A stretch of DNA of 64,000 bases from Blakeslea trispora. Lineage: Eukaryota > Mucoromycota > Mucoromycetes > Mucorales > Choanephoraceae. Positions within the stretch are counted from its first letter, which is position 1. Each line of letters opens with the position of its first letter. This document shows positions 33,773 through 44,400 of this stretch, in pieces. A program made the translations under genes and the position numbers. The stretch is taken from the NCBI GenBank assembly GCA_025331445.1, contig JAIWNE010000017.1, positions 343,735 through 407,734 of the forward strand. The letters run 5' to 3'. The notes beneath the pieces were generated by a model. The model was not told the DNA's origin. It saw only the letters and a program-made list of their open reading frames with translations, and did not search any database.

Positions 33773-33809
33773 TCCCACCTTGATGGTCGCATTGTCCATC
33801 AAGGTGGGA
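33773..33809. repeat. Perfect 14-bp stem hairpin
   Basis: TCCCACCTTGATGG (33773-33786) pairs perfectly with CCATCAAGGTGGGA (33796-33809) around a 9-nt loop. The stem can be extended by CATG/CATG beyond a one-base bulge. Confidence 0.9.
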
Positions 33810-35344
33810 TCATGTGTGTGCACAAATATTGATTTATCACAAGAGAGCAGAAAGTGTTCGGAGTTATACACACCCCACTTCACACAGATTAAAACCGCCA
33901 GGCACGGCTGGAAAAACCCACTTAATCTTGAACCTGAGGTTGCTGTTGTGCAGGGTAGTGATTCTGAAGAAGAGGCAGGTGTCTGTTGTCCTCAAATTTG
34001 TGAATGTATGACTGGTGTTCAGAGACAAATTGAAGACATTCCAGAACTATACAAGCTCGTATCCGACGTCCGCATGCCAATAATGATGAAGAGTTGATTA
34101 ATGCTGCTAAAAATGGGATCAAGGCGTACATTGATGGGTTGAAGGTTGATAGAAGTGAGTTGGTTTTGACTATTCAACAAGTCAAGTCTGAACTGGCAAA
34201 CTAGTTATACCAGCTATATATCCGCAGAAAAGCATTAAATTTGACAAAAAGAGATCAAAAAACGCCCAGACAGACCAGAGAACTGCAACAGATTACGGGC
34301 CAGCCTACGATTGCTAAAGCTGAAGATATGCAACTGATGCGTCACGCTTATACTATTGCTAACAATTTTACCTTCTCCGGCACATACAATGGTGTTGTTA
34401 AAATGACTGAATCAGTGCCAGTTTCCATTCAAAATACGTTTATCATCTGAAGCTCTACAACAGGTTTTCTGCTTTGACTACTACTGAAGAACAAGAAGAA
34501 GAATTTCAGCCTTTGCCGTCGTCCACTGTCATCAACGCTGAAGATATTGACTTTGGAAGTCAAAACTTGAACTACAGGCACAAGCTTGCTGCTTTAAAAG
34601 CGAATGATGTGAATTTGATTTAAGTTGAGAAGGTGTTGTCCGAAAAAAGTATATCCAATGCAAGTTCTGTAGAAGCAATCCAGACAAACTATCATTTTTT
34701 GCAAGCCAATAGACAGACAGTCAGAAACTTTTATGATTCTCCACAAAGATCTAAACAGGCCATGAAGCAGGAATACTATACCAAGAAAGTTAAGGACCGC
34801 TTTTGCTCTCGCGAAAGGGAATTCACGAACCTTAAACCGAAAAAGAAAGATGTCAAGAAGAAAGGGAAAGAAATACAAAAAAGAAACTGTTGATGATGAT
34901 TGGTGATCGTGGCATTGAGATAGGTTTCAGAATTAGAGGACATCTTAGATATGGTGGTATTTAGAAACAAGATCGGCATACAAGTTATACGACTGTCTGT
35001 ATAACAAACGAATACTATACTTCCAGACTTGTGTGTATTGCTTCAACAAGCTCACTCATGCAAGATCGCGCATTATCAAACAAGACAAAATAGCTTATAG
35101 AGAAATCAAAGGTGCCTTTATCTGCTATAATTTCAAGTGCCCTTCTGCTCGTCACGGTCGTAACACAACCTCCAGAGATAAAATGTCTGCCCTTACTATT
35201 GCTATTTCCGGAATGACAACTTTGCTCTTCCAAGAAACTCTCTCTGTATTTTCAAGAACCATCAGTCACTCTAACACTGAACTGCACAACAAAACAGCAT
35301 CCTTCTGTACAAGAAGCGGTGTATTGGCTGCACGCGAAGCGTGA
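33775..35344 (+). pseudogene. Fanzor/TnpB-like RNA-guided nuclease remnant
   Basis: Fanzors are eukaryotic relatives of TnpB, RuvC nucleases guided by an element-encoded RNA. The C-terminal part carries the expected series: MMIGDRGIEIGFRIRG and GHLRYGG (about 34900-34960), then ITNEYYTS with the Glu-x-x-Thr-Ser pattern, a zinc ribbon (VYCFNKLTH...CYNFKC, 35036-35145) and SRDKMSALTIAISG, the RuvC-III-like Arg-Asp motif. An earlier block, NFTFSGTYNGVVKM (about 34360-34400), sits where I expect RuvC-I, with Tyr where Asp is expected. A stop near 34204, TAA near 34621, tandem TGA near 34893, TAG near 34962 and frameshifts near 34430 and 35024 break the frame. The family call comes from the order of motifs; the N-terminal part is unclear. 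Confidence 0.55.
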
Positions 35345-35456
35345 TAAGCAAGGTTGTAAGTGATACACAAACTCTAATTGCTCTAAATTGCTAAACTTTC
35401 TCTCCCCCCAGACATGACAGCCTTGCCCTGGGTTTTTCCTCTAAATATCGGACACT
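35345..35456. other. Spacer before the IS630-like element
   Basis: Short region without a supported feature. Contains a C-run (CCCCCC) near 35404. Confidence 0.35.
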
Positions 35457-35582
35457 GGAGCAAAAATTCTGAACGTTTTACCAAAATAAAAGTACGCTAG
35501 AGCAAAAAATAGTGAACGAGGGAGCAAAAATTATCGAACAAATACTCAGAAATTTCCGCACATTGTAGCAAAAAGATCGAAC
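35457..35582 (+). repeat. Four subterminal direct repeats of an IS630-like element
   Basis: Copies of (R)(K/T)AGCAAAAA...GAAC occur at 35457-35475, 35499-35518, 35521-35539 and 35565-35582. Repeats of this kind near a transposon end usually bind the transposase. Confidence 0.6.
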
Positions 35583-36205
35583 CGCCAAAATAGGATTTTA
35601 AAATTAGTTTGCTTGCTTTCATAGAATTTAACAAGTTGATGACTCCAAGATAATTTAATTGGAGGTTTTTGTTTGAGAGACTACTAAATAATGCTTAAAG
35701 CTTTTAGCAAAAAGTAAAGACAAAACATTAGTTATAAAAAACCTAGCATGAATTCACTTAAAATCTTTATTTTTGTTTGGTACAACATGGTATGACATGC
35801 AGCTGAAGTGTCTATGTATAAATGATCCATTTTCATAAAAGCTCATAGATACCTTTCGATTTTAAGCTTAGACAAATCAGTAATTTCATATGTTAATTAT
35901 GTATGATCTTTGGATGGCCGCCTGCATACCAATGGATATGAAAGATTTAAATAAGTCTAATCTGATGTTATAGAGCGAATAACAAAGAAAATTCGAATGA
36001 CAGTTATTACTGTAATTACCATAACCAATTTAAGGTTATGCTCACGGACCATTGGAAATTATATGATCACTCAACCTCAGGAATGTAATAAAATCATATA
36101 GAGTCACACCGAAAAGTGTTTAGTCCTAAATCAAATATGCATTAAATTCCTGAAGAACATTGGTGTTCTTTCCTTTATTTCTCATCATTTTTTAAGTAAA
36201 ACAAC

Positions 36206-37770
36206 ATGAACCATACATCAAACGAAAGCTCTGAGTCTCATAAGAACGCCTATTACAATGAATTTGTACGGGGAGGTGTTTATTTTCTTCAAAAGTCTGG
36301 AATGAACTGTGGTGATTTCACCATAAGATAAATAAAAGTAGATACTGAAAATGATATCAAATAAAAGAATCGCTTATTTAAAATACGATATACAACCCAA
36401 ACTAATAGAAGCCCAACATAATGTAAAGAGTGAAAGCTCATATACACATAAGACACAGTAAGCAGTAAATGCTTACTCAGAAGAAAAAGGACAGAGAAAA
36501 TTACACATGTTCCAAATCAAGCCATCCCAGATTTGAAGTCCTAATCCAACTGTATTCAGGAACGGTAAAAATACAGGACAATGGTAGAACACTGGAAGAA
36601 GACCTCAACCGTCATATAAAGATTATTTCCCTTATATTTTATGAGAATAAGGATTAGTAAAATCCATTCACATTCGAGTAGACACAGACTTTAGAAATTG
36701 TATAAAAACCACTGTATTATTTAGTTTAGAAACATTATTCCACTTTTTAAGAATAAAGAGATTATCAAAGTACTTTCTTGTTCTTCCTTTATTCTCTCAC
36801 ACACAAATATCTACATGAACTATAAGGGCATTGAAGCACTAACAGATGTAAACAAGAAGTCTGCACGAAGTATAGTGGTTGGAATTGAGAAAAATGATTT
36901 TTTTGAGATACGCAAGAGTCCAGGTAGAAAGCCCAAGGGATCGGAAGCCGATAGCAAATTGCTTGTTCGATATGTGCAGAAGGAACCATTTGCTACTTTT
37001 TCTCAGTTTTAAGCCTATGCTGCCACGTTTGGTTTGACCGTCACCAAAAGACCATTATCAGCTATCTGACCCAGAAGGGATTCAATTCATACTGGGCAGC
37101 TCATAAGCCAACTCTTACTGACCGTCATAGAGAATCCAGGTTTAATTGGGCTCTTCGCCATGTCAATTGGGACATTGACAAATGGAAAGGAGTAGTATGG
37201 TCCGATGAGGCACGTTTTCGGGTCGAAAACAATGATTGCGCTGCTCGAGTTATTCGAAAGAAAGGCACACGATATGATCAAAGAAACATACTCGAAACAA
37301 CCAAATGAGGCAAAGGATCAGTAATGATCTGGGCTTGCTTTTGTGCAGAGGGTTTTGGTTCCCTTGTGATTGTTGAATGTAATATGAATCAAGATGTTTA
37401 CATCGATACTTTGGCCAAGCACTTCCACCCTCGGTTCAAAGAATTGCATGATAAACATCAGAGGGACTATATTTCGCAAAAAGACGGTGCTACCTGCCAC
37501 ACAGGTGCTTATGCTCGTTGGTGGAAGGAGGGTCATCAAATCAGCGGTTTTGATTACTAGCCAGCTCAAAGCCCTGATTTGAACACTATCCAGCATGTGT
37601 GATGGGAGCTGGAGAAGCATCTTTCATCCCAAAGGCATACCATTTCTAATGTGGATGAGTTGAAGGCGCTGATCCAACAGGAATGGGAGCAAATTGGGCT
37701 CGACTTTGCAGCTACTTTAGTCGAAAGCATGACGGCTAGATGTCAATCTGTGATTGTTGAGAAAATTTAG
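36206..37770 (+). pseudogene. Tc1-like transposase split by a solo LTR
   Basis: The transposase would excise and insert the element. Exon sequence 36206-36307 (MNHTSNESSESHKN to FLQKSGMN) continues in frame after the LTR and one TSD copy at 36821 (YKGIEALTDVNKK). DDE motifs: VVWSDEARF, SQKDGATCH and SPDLNTIQHVW, where Gln replaces the expected Glu. Stops are TAA at 37010, TGA near 37306 (where Trp fits in TTK-GKGS), TAG near 37558 (Trp fits before PAQSPD) and TGA near 37600. A one-base loss lies near 37050. The stop at about 37768 is probably natural. Confidence 0.85.
36308..36815 (+). repeat. Solo LTR, family L, copy 2
   Basis: A 508-bp TG...CA unit bounded by a perfect 5-bp TSD, TGAAC (36303-36307 and 36816-36820). 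It is nearly identical to 19574-20080. It interrupts the Tc1-like transposase after codon 34. Removing it with one TSD copy leaves the frame continuous. Confidence 0.95.
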
Positions 37771-37860
37771 AATTTATGTACTGATTACGAAATAAAGGAT
37801 ACAAAGTATTATTATACATACTATATCTGGACATAGAGTCTAAAATAGAACTAGAGTGAC

Positions 37861-38346
37861 TGTAATAGATCAATGTCTACTTCATCTATCTATCCTTTAG
37901 AGATCGATTCTAATATGATGCTAACTTGAGAGACAAATTGGATCATATATCAAATAGACCAATTGGCTCTCGAGACTCAGGCCTTATTGATGTGGATAAA
38001 CTATAGATATCAGCTATACTGATTCAGAATTGATGTGACAATGAAAATGACAAGATGGTGCTAAAGATTTTATTAAAACAACACTTTCTATCTTATCATC
38101 TCAGATTAGCTATGACCTGAGAGCTGAGTAGACTGAATATCTGAGACATGGTCAATGATATAGTGTTCCTTAACCGTGATATTAAAATAGATTCCCTGAT
38201 CATCTTCAGACGATAGAATCAGTTTATCCAACCTAAAAGATATAAATACCTAGATAATCCATAGCTATAAACGACATCTGATCTTTCTCTAAAAAACTAT
38301 ACAAGTTCTAAAAGATTTCTCTGCTTCTATTCTTACCCTCACAACA
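37861..38346 (+). repeat. Candidate solo LTR of another family
   Basis: A 486-bp stretch runs from TGTAATAGATC to CCCTCACAACA. The flanks are GTGAC on the left and GTGAT on the right, a possible 5-bp TSD with one mismatch. A TATAAATA-like motif lies near 38240. There is no coding potential. No second copy is present in the window. Confidence 0.45.
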
Positions 38347-38622
38347 GTGATTGACGCTAAAGGTGGGCATACTAAATATTAAATCGCCCACTTTTTTTTA
38401 TTTTAATAAAATAAACATCTTTATCTTTTATTTTGCAAAGTTTAAGGTCTCTGCAACATGCACAACTCATACAAACTATTGTCAATGATAGGGTAATATT
38501 TCACCTTAAATTTTTGGAAAAAAAGGCCTAAACACTTTTGGGTGTGACTGTAAATAGTAAAGAAAGGCAGATCTTTACATTATTTCAACATCTACTTCAA
38601 AGAACTTCAAACTAATTCAACC

Positions 38623-39810
38623 ATGAGCCAAGAATCCTACGCAGCAACCATAATTAATGAAGAGCCTGAGCTTTCAGTTAGCAACGGTAAGTGTTCAGCA
38701 ATTATTATTTACATGTAATAACAATTTCTTCTGTACATTGTAGAAATTCAAACAGACAGATCGGTTACTCGTCGACGAAACAAAAACAAGCAGCTTACTC
38801 CTGAAATGTGGAATGTATTCTTGAACCTTTACGTTGGTGCCGGACGTAGCTTGAGTCAAACTGCCAAAGCGATTGGCTTCTTAAAATCCACTGTGTCCGG
38901 TTGGAACAAAAAAGCAAGCAGCAATGATTGGAGAATGCCTGCTCCTGAGATACATGGTAGACCTCAAAGTGGCTTCATCCTTGACAGACATTAGCAGTTT
39001 TTGGTGACACTTTTGGAGCCAAGATCTGAGATTACCCTCAAAAAGATTGGCCGCTTACTTCGTGAATCTTTTCCAGAACAATTTCCAGGTGTCCCTGATA
39101 CAACCACCATCCACAATTATGTGCGACCAAAACTGCTATTTACTCTGGAAAAAGCAGGAATTTATCCAAGTTGAAGAAACAGCGAGGAGATCAGACGAAA
39201 GCGAAGAGAATTTTGCTCCAAAATCCTGATGGAGCAGGAGATTAAATATAATGAAAAGTGTATCTTTATGGACAAAACAGGCTTCAACTTGCATATCAAT
39301 CGTACACAAGCAAGAGCCAAAAGAGGTCAGCCTGCTCGGATCATGGTCGCCCCATCATCAAGAGGAAGAAACGTCACCATTTTTGCGGCAATGAGCCATC
39401 GTGGTCTGGAACTTGCCGCCAATCACTACAGAATGAGGAATACTAGGGCAGCCCGATTTGAAGACTTCGTGGATCTTCTCATAAGACATATGAATACCCG
39501 AGATCTTCAAGGGCACTATGTCATCTTTGACAATGCCCCAATCCACGGATCAGCGGCCATGAGGAAGTTGGAGGAAACAGGCTACCATCTAATGAAGCTT
39601 CCTCCTTGGTCGCCTTTCTTCAACCCCATTGAAAAGCTCTTCTTTAAGTTGAAGAATGGAGCGAAGAAGCATGAGCTGCAGAATTATGGTGAGTTGCTCC
39701 AACGAGTGAATGAATCAGCAAGCCTAATCACCGCAGATGATTGCCAAGGGTGGATTAGGCACTCAATTAGTTTTTTTGAGGCCTGTCTTCGTGAAGAAGA
39801 AATGTTATAA
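38623..39810 (+). pseudogene. IS630-type (DDE_3-like) transposase, two stops
   Basis: The start MSQESYAATIINEEPELSVS is followed by a 57-nt intron (38687-38743) and a helix-turn-helix part (LSQTAKAIGFLKSTVSGWNK). The catalytic core shows CIFMDKTGFNLHI, VIFDNAPIHGS and SPFFNPIEKLFF, so all three acidic residues are present. A TAG near 38992 interrupts ILDRH-QFLVTLLEP, and one more stop with a frame break lies near 39170 (GIYPS-RNSEE). The 3' part (39229-39810) is a clean 193-residue frame. This is an inactive but recent copy. Confidence 0.85.
38687..38743 (+). other. Intron of the IS630-like transposase
   Basis: GTAAGTGTTC...ACATTGTAG, 57 nt; joins SVSN to EIQTDRS in frame. Confidence 0.75.
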
Positions 39811-39917
39811 TAGTAAACATAAAAACTAATTTTGAAATCCTATTTTGGCGGTTCGATCTTTTTGCTACAATCACCACGGCGTATAGGAGTTTTAAAAATA
39901 TTCTAGTGAGCTTTTTC

Positions 39918-39931
39918 TGATTGAGGTCAAT
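39918..39931. repeat. Left TSD of LINE2
   Basis: TGATTGAGGTCAAT, repeated exactly at 45579-45592. Confidence 0.9.
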
Positions 39932-39932
39932 C

Positions 39933-41402
39933 ATGGCTTCTTCCGCTATTCATCACAAGGGGACCTTTCAAACCCCGTCACCATATCGAACGAACCAAAA
40001 GTCTTGGGTTGCTATTGTCAATGAGGGCATCAAACGCACGTCGTCAAAGACACACGACCCATCAATTACTAACCCTTCCGTTGAGCCTGGGCAGCTCACA
40101 GAGAGCGCTGTCAAAGATGTCTATCGTCATGTCGCGAGACCTTTCTTAAAGGGCACGGTCTCCAACTCTCTTCTTGTCGACATCACGACCATCGGTGATG
40201 TCAAAGTATTTGTTCAGGAACTCCATGAGGCCTGCGATGGCAGTGAGCACCTCTGGTCTGTTTCTGGCACCTTTTGTCGAGATCTTTCTCGAGTATATGC
40301 TGAGATCGTTGTTTCTCCTATCAAGTATGTTCAGTTCACTATGAAGGGTTTCGAGCTGAAACCTCAGGGCAAGTTTCTGGCTTTCCCTTCTCTCTCTCCT
40401 TCGACCGAGATTTTGAAGATCTCTCTTTCAGGACTTCCATCACAGTACGGTCGCCGACAAGGCGGCTTAGATCAGCTTCGTGTTGATATGCAGCAAAATT
40501 TGAGAAATTATGGTCGAGTTGTCGACAGTGGTTTAGTCACCAACTCAACCGGGGTATCTACAGGAAATGGTTATGTTGTCCTTGAGATTCATACTCCTGA
40601 GACCTCAGACTCTTCTTCACCTACTATAAGCCATTTGATTGACTGGTCTTACCAGCCGATTGATTTTTCTAAGACTTCCACACTTGATCTGTGTGATTCT
40701 TTTGATAGAATTCAGGTTCGAGCTACCTGGGCTACCATGCCACCCTTCTGTCGCTATTGTCATAGCTCTGACCACGCTTTGACAGAGTGCTCCGTCAGAC
40801 GTCAGGCCACTACCTGTTTCAACTGTCATGAAGTAGGCCATATTTCTAGATCGTGTTCCCGAAAAAACTCAGGCACAGGGAAAAAGCGTAAGACAGCTTC
40901 GGTCACAAAATTTTCATCTGATGCGCCCCCTATGTCTGTCGAACCTGCTACACCTTCGACTCTAGTACCTCCAGCTGCGGAGGAACAGATTGCCCCTCTA
41001 GCTCTACCATCTCCATCGACCGTTGAAGAGTCTTTAGCACCAACACTTTCTCAATCTCCCCTCCCTAACGGTCATGACAACTCCCTTTCTACCTCTTCTA
41101 GTACAAGACAATCGGATCGTATTAGAGAAAGAACGAAAACGCCCGAGCCATTGTCTCTGTTTGCCCAGACCCAGCCAACACAAATGGCAGTCTGCAAACA
41201 CTGCGGCGTAGAGGGTCACTCCCGCCCAAATCATCACCTTTGCTTGAAGAATCCCAAGAACATGAAAGAGTATTATAGTGACTCTCTACCTTCATTAGGG
41301 ACGGTAGATTCAGACACTGAAATGGGGGATGACCCTTCTACATCTAATGCCTTTGAGACAGGCAGTGCTCTTCCAAACGTTGTCTCACCCAATCTTCAAT
41401 AA
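39933..41402 (+). CDS. LINE2 ORF1 (Gag-like with CCHC knuckles)
   Basis: The frame from ATG 39933 (MASSAIHHKGTFQ) is intact for 489 residues. It should bind element RNA. The middle (about residues 60-240) is a folded domain of Gag-like type, with VKVFVQELHEACDGSEHLW. Two zinc knuckles of the form CX2CX4HX4C lie at about 270-310 (CRYCHSSDHALTEC and CFNCHEVGHISRSC). A third Cys/His motif lies near residue 418 (CKHCGVEGHSRP). A Pro/Ser-rich linker separates them. It stops at TAA 41400-41402, five nt before the ORF2 ATG. Confidence 0.9.
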   Translation: MASSAIHHKGTFQTPSPYRTNQKSWVAIVNEGIKRTSSKTHDPSITNPSVEPGQLTESAVKDVYRHVARPFLKGTVSNSLLVDITTIGDVKVFVQELHEACDGSEHLWSVSGTFCRDLSRVYAEIVVSPIKYVQFTMKGFELKPQGKFLAFPSLSPSTEILKISLSGLPSQYGRRQGGLDQLRVDMQQNLRNYGRVVDSGLVTNSTGVSTGNGYVVLEIHTPETSDSSSPTISHLIDWSYQPIDFSKTSTLDLCDSFDRIQVRATWATMPPFCRYCHSSDHALTECSVRRQATTCFNCHEVGHISRSCSRKNSGTGKKRKTASVTKFSSDAPPMSVEPATPSTLVPPAAEEQIAPLALPSPSTVEESLAPTLSQSPLPNGHDNSLSTSSSTRQSDRIRERTKTPEPLSLFAQTQPTQMAVCKHCGVEGHSRPNHHLCLKNPKNMKEYYSDSLPSLGTVDSDTEMGDDPSTSNAFETGSALPNVVSPNLQ

Positions 41403-41407
41403 TATCC

Positions 41408-44400
41408 ATGAATTTAAGTCCTTTAGCCAGTCCATTCATTCCATTTAACCCTAATAATACTCACTCTTGTCCGCCCTCCTTTAATCTCAAGCTGGGAACG
41501 CTTAACTGTCGTAGCCTAGCAAAGACAGCTAACCCCCAAACCCGTTCATCTTTCATACGCCATCTCCGCTCCCTTTCATTTCACCACTTGGCTCTCCAAG
41601 AGACGCATGCAGGAGACTCCGCTCTTCAGAATATTCTCCACACCCAATTTCAAGCATCGTCCAGTATTTGGTCATCTCATTGTGGCCTAGTATGTACCTC
41701 GCCAGATATTGAGTTATCAAACTCTTTCGTTAGCCGCTGTGGTCGCCTGATAAACGCCACAGTTGCCCATAACAACCATCTTTTCTTGCCCTTTGACATC
41801 ATAGTCGTTTACTTTCCCGCAGAGCGCTCGGAAAGGACAACCTTTTTGAATTCACTCTCTTCGCTTCCTTTCCTCCCTGCCAATCCCTCTAGACACCTCA
41901 TCATGGGAGACTTTAATTACACGTATGCCAATCACTTTCGTAGTCTACCTAGACAGGCCCCACAGGACTGGCTTGAGTATCTTGATCGTTTTTTTGTGGA
42001 TGCACTCACACCTTTTGGATCTTTGGCCTCTCCTACTTTTGAGAATCATGTTGGAACATCCTGCATCGATTATTGTTTCGTTACCCAGGATCTCTCTCCC
42101 ACAATACGCTACAAAGATAATCAAACCCTAACTCTCCCAATTGAGTGGACTGATCATCGCTTGCTGTCGCTTCACCTCCGCCTTCCTTCCCATCTGCATG
42201 ACAATAGTTCGGCCACAGTCACTGGTCGCGGTTATTGGAAAGCTCATCCAAAACTTGCTCACGATACTGAGTTCCAGAAGAAACTTCACTTTCACTTGTC
42301 CCACACCATGGAGAATGTGAGCCCTACTACCCCTGCGTGGAAAACCTGGGAAACTCTCAAACCTGTTGCCGCCAAAACAGCCAGAGCTCACGCCCGACGC
42401 CAGGCTTTTACACTATCACACGCAGAATCTCTCTTGCAACGTAAGCGGGCCGGAATTGAGTCTAGACTGCTACGTAACCCATCCTTGACCCCCTCCTTGG
42501 CACCTCAGCTACAGGTAGTTCAGCATCAGCTTGCAGCCCTGCAACATTTCATGTGGACACCCTTGCTCTTCGGGCTGGTATCCGATGGCGTACACAGGGT
42601 GAGCTCTCTGCGGGCTATCTTAAGCGTACGGCCTCAGCTAGAGCTTCTAAGACTTCCATTCCGCCACTACACCATCCCTTGTTGGATCGACTGTGCACTA
42701 CCAAAGATGAGATGCGTGACGCCGCCTTCGTCTTCTACGACCGCCTTTACTCTCCTGATCCGATTGATCTCAATGCAGTAGACGCTCTCTTGGAGTCGAT
42801 ACCTCATTCCTCTGTTCTATCTGCAACTGACTCTTCAGTTCTCACTCGACGCATCTCCTTTGATGAGATAATTGAGGCTTTTGGTCGCTGCCCCAAGAGG
42901 AGTAGTCCAGGTCCTGACGGTCTCCCTTATGAGATTGTCAAACTTATAGCCAGCCATCCTGCTTGCCGCGATGTTGTCACACAGGTCTACAATGATGCGC
43001 TCACGTTGGGTATCTTCCCCCCTTCTTGGCTACTCACTTCAGTCTGTCTACTTCCAAAGAAAGGTGACCTCTCTGATTTATGCAATTGGCGTCCAATCTC
43101 CCTCATCAACACCGACGCTAAAGTGTTTACCAGAATCCTCAACTCTCGCTTCCTGACCGTCACTGATGCTCTGATTACCCCCTACCAATCTGGTTTTGTC
43201 CGTGGCAGATTCATTGCTGACAACTGTTTATTGATGAAGCTACTCATGGAGCATGCTCGTGCCACCAACTCTCCTGCCATTACTCTACTATTGGATCAAG
43301 AGAAGGCCTACGACCGGGTCCATCCTTTGTACTTGCAGCTGGTTCTCGAGCGATTTGGGTTTCCACCCTCCCTCATTCATAGTATCACGTCTCTTTTCTT
43401 TTCCACAAATCTATCGCTTAATGTCAATGGTTCACATTCTCCACCTGTATTGCAACGACGTGGGCTTAGGCAAGATGACCCTCTGTCCCCAGTTTTGTTT
43501 AACCTGGCTTTTGAACCCCTTCTACAATCTATCCTAGCTCACACATCTTTAGCTGGATTTTCTCTTCCTTCGCCACTGCGGATTGCCCCCTCTATAAAAA
43601 CCGGCCCTGTCAAGCTCCTAGCTTACGCGGACGACATTGCCTGCTTTCTCAAAACACCGCTGAACTACAACATCTCCTTGCCGTCCTATCTTCCTACTCA
43701 AAAGCCTCTAATGCCTCGGTCAACTATCACAAGACGCAAGCTGTCTCCCTTACAGGGTCTCGCAACAGTTTCCTCTCACACTGGTCGTCTGCACTGACCG
43801 CCTGTAATATTAGACAATGGCATGATTCTTCTGCTGCTCGGCCTGCTACTTACCTGGGATACCCACTTTTTTCTCACACGCGCCAAAGAGACTCTTTCCT
43901 CTCCTCTCTACTGGACAAAATTCGTGTGGCATGTAACATACATATCGGACGAGGACTATCTGTTCGAGGACGGGTCACAGTTCTTAACTCGCTCATACTT
44001 TCCAAGCTATGGCATGTTTTACGAGTTACTTCTGTTCCCTCGTCCTTCTTCAGGGACCTGCAAAGTGTTATCTCCGCCTTTGTGTCTTATCGTATCTTTC
44101 CAAGGATTGCTTTCTCTACAATGTGCCTGCCGCGCTCAAAAGGTGGCTTGAGCCTACTTGATCCGCCCCGGCAACAGAGCACTCTTCAGCTTCGTTGGCT
44201 CCTTCCATTGTTAGCTGACTTTACTATCGACCCTTCCTCCCAGTCTCTCTCAGTGGATGCGGACTCATCAGCGTACTCTTCCATCGTGCTCCCCCGCCTT
44301 GTCAATTTCATGTGCCACCACTCGAGCTACACCCCAGACTATCGGCTTCCGTTCCTGTTCCCAGCCTTGCGACCTGCGATGCTTAATGCGCTGAATAGTA

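Larger units (their letters stand above)
36101..38550 (+). mobile_element. Tc1-like transposon nested in the IS630-like element
   Basis: The left end is TA|GAGTCACACC (TA at 36099-36100) and the right end GGTGTGACTG|TA (TA at 38551-38552). The inner TIR continues as AAAAGTGTTTAG in both arms. The TA target duplication is diagnostic of the Tc1/mariner superfamily. The element holds a broken transposase, a solo LTR (36308-36815) and a candidate second LTR (37861-38346). Confidence 0.85.
35562..39871 (+). mobile_element. IS630-like DNA transposon hosting nested elements
   Basis: A 49-bp inverted repeat (35562-35610 and 39823-39871) with one mismatch encloses a transposase gene (38623-39810) and, in its 5' region, a complete Tc1-like element (36101-38550). 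The left end extends outward through four direct repeats. No equivalent repeats are seen on the right, where only 46 bp separate the TIR from the TSD of LINE2, so the right terminus may be incomplete. Confidence 0.75.

Noticed and set aside
39872..39917. Similarity of ATCACCACGGCGTATAGG to CTCACCGCGGCGTAGAGG near 59526
   Set aside because: Too short and imperfect to claim a shared repeat without a genome search.
42128..42391. Minus-strand frames inside LINE2, the gypsy element and LINE1
   Set aside because: They overlap well-supported sense domains and have no motifs of their own.
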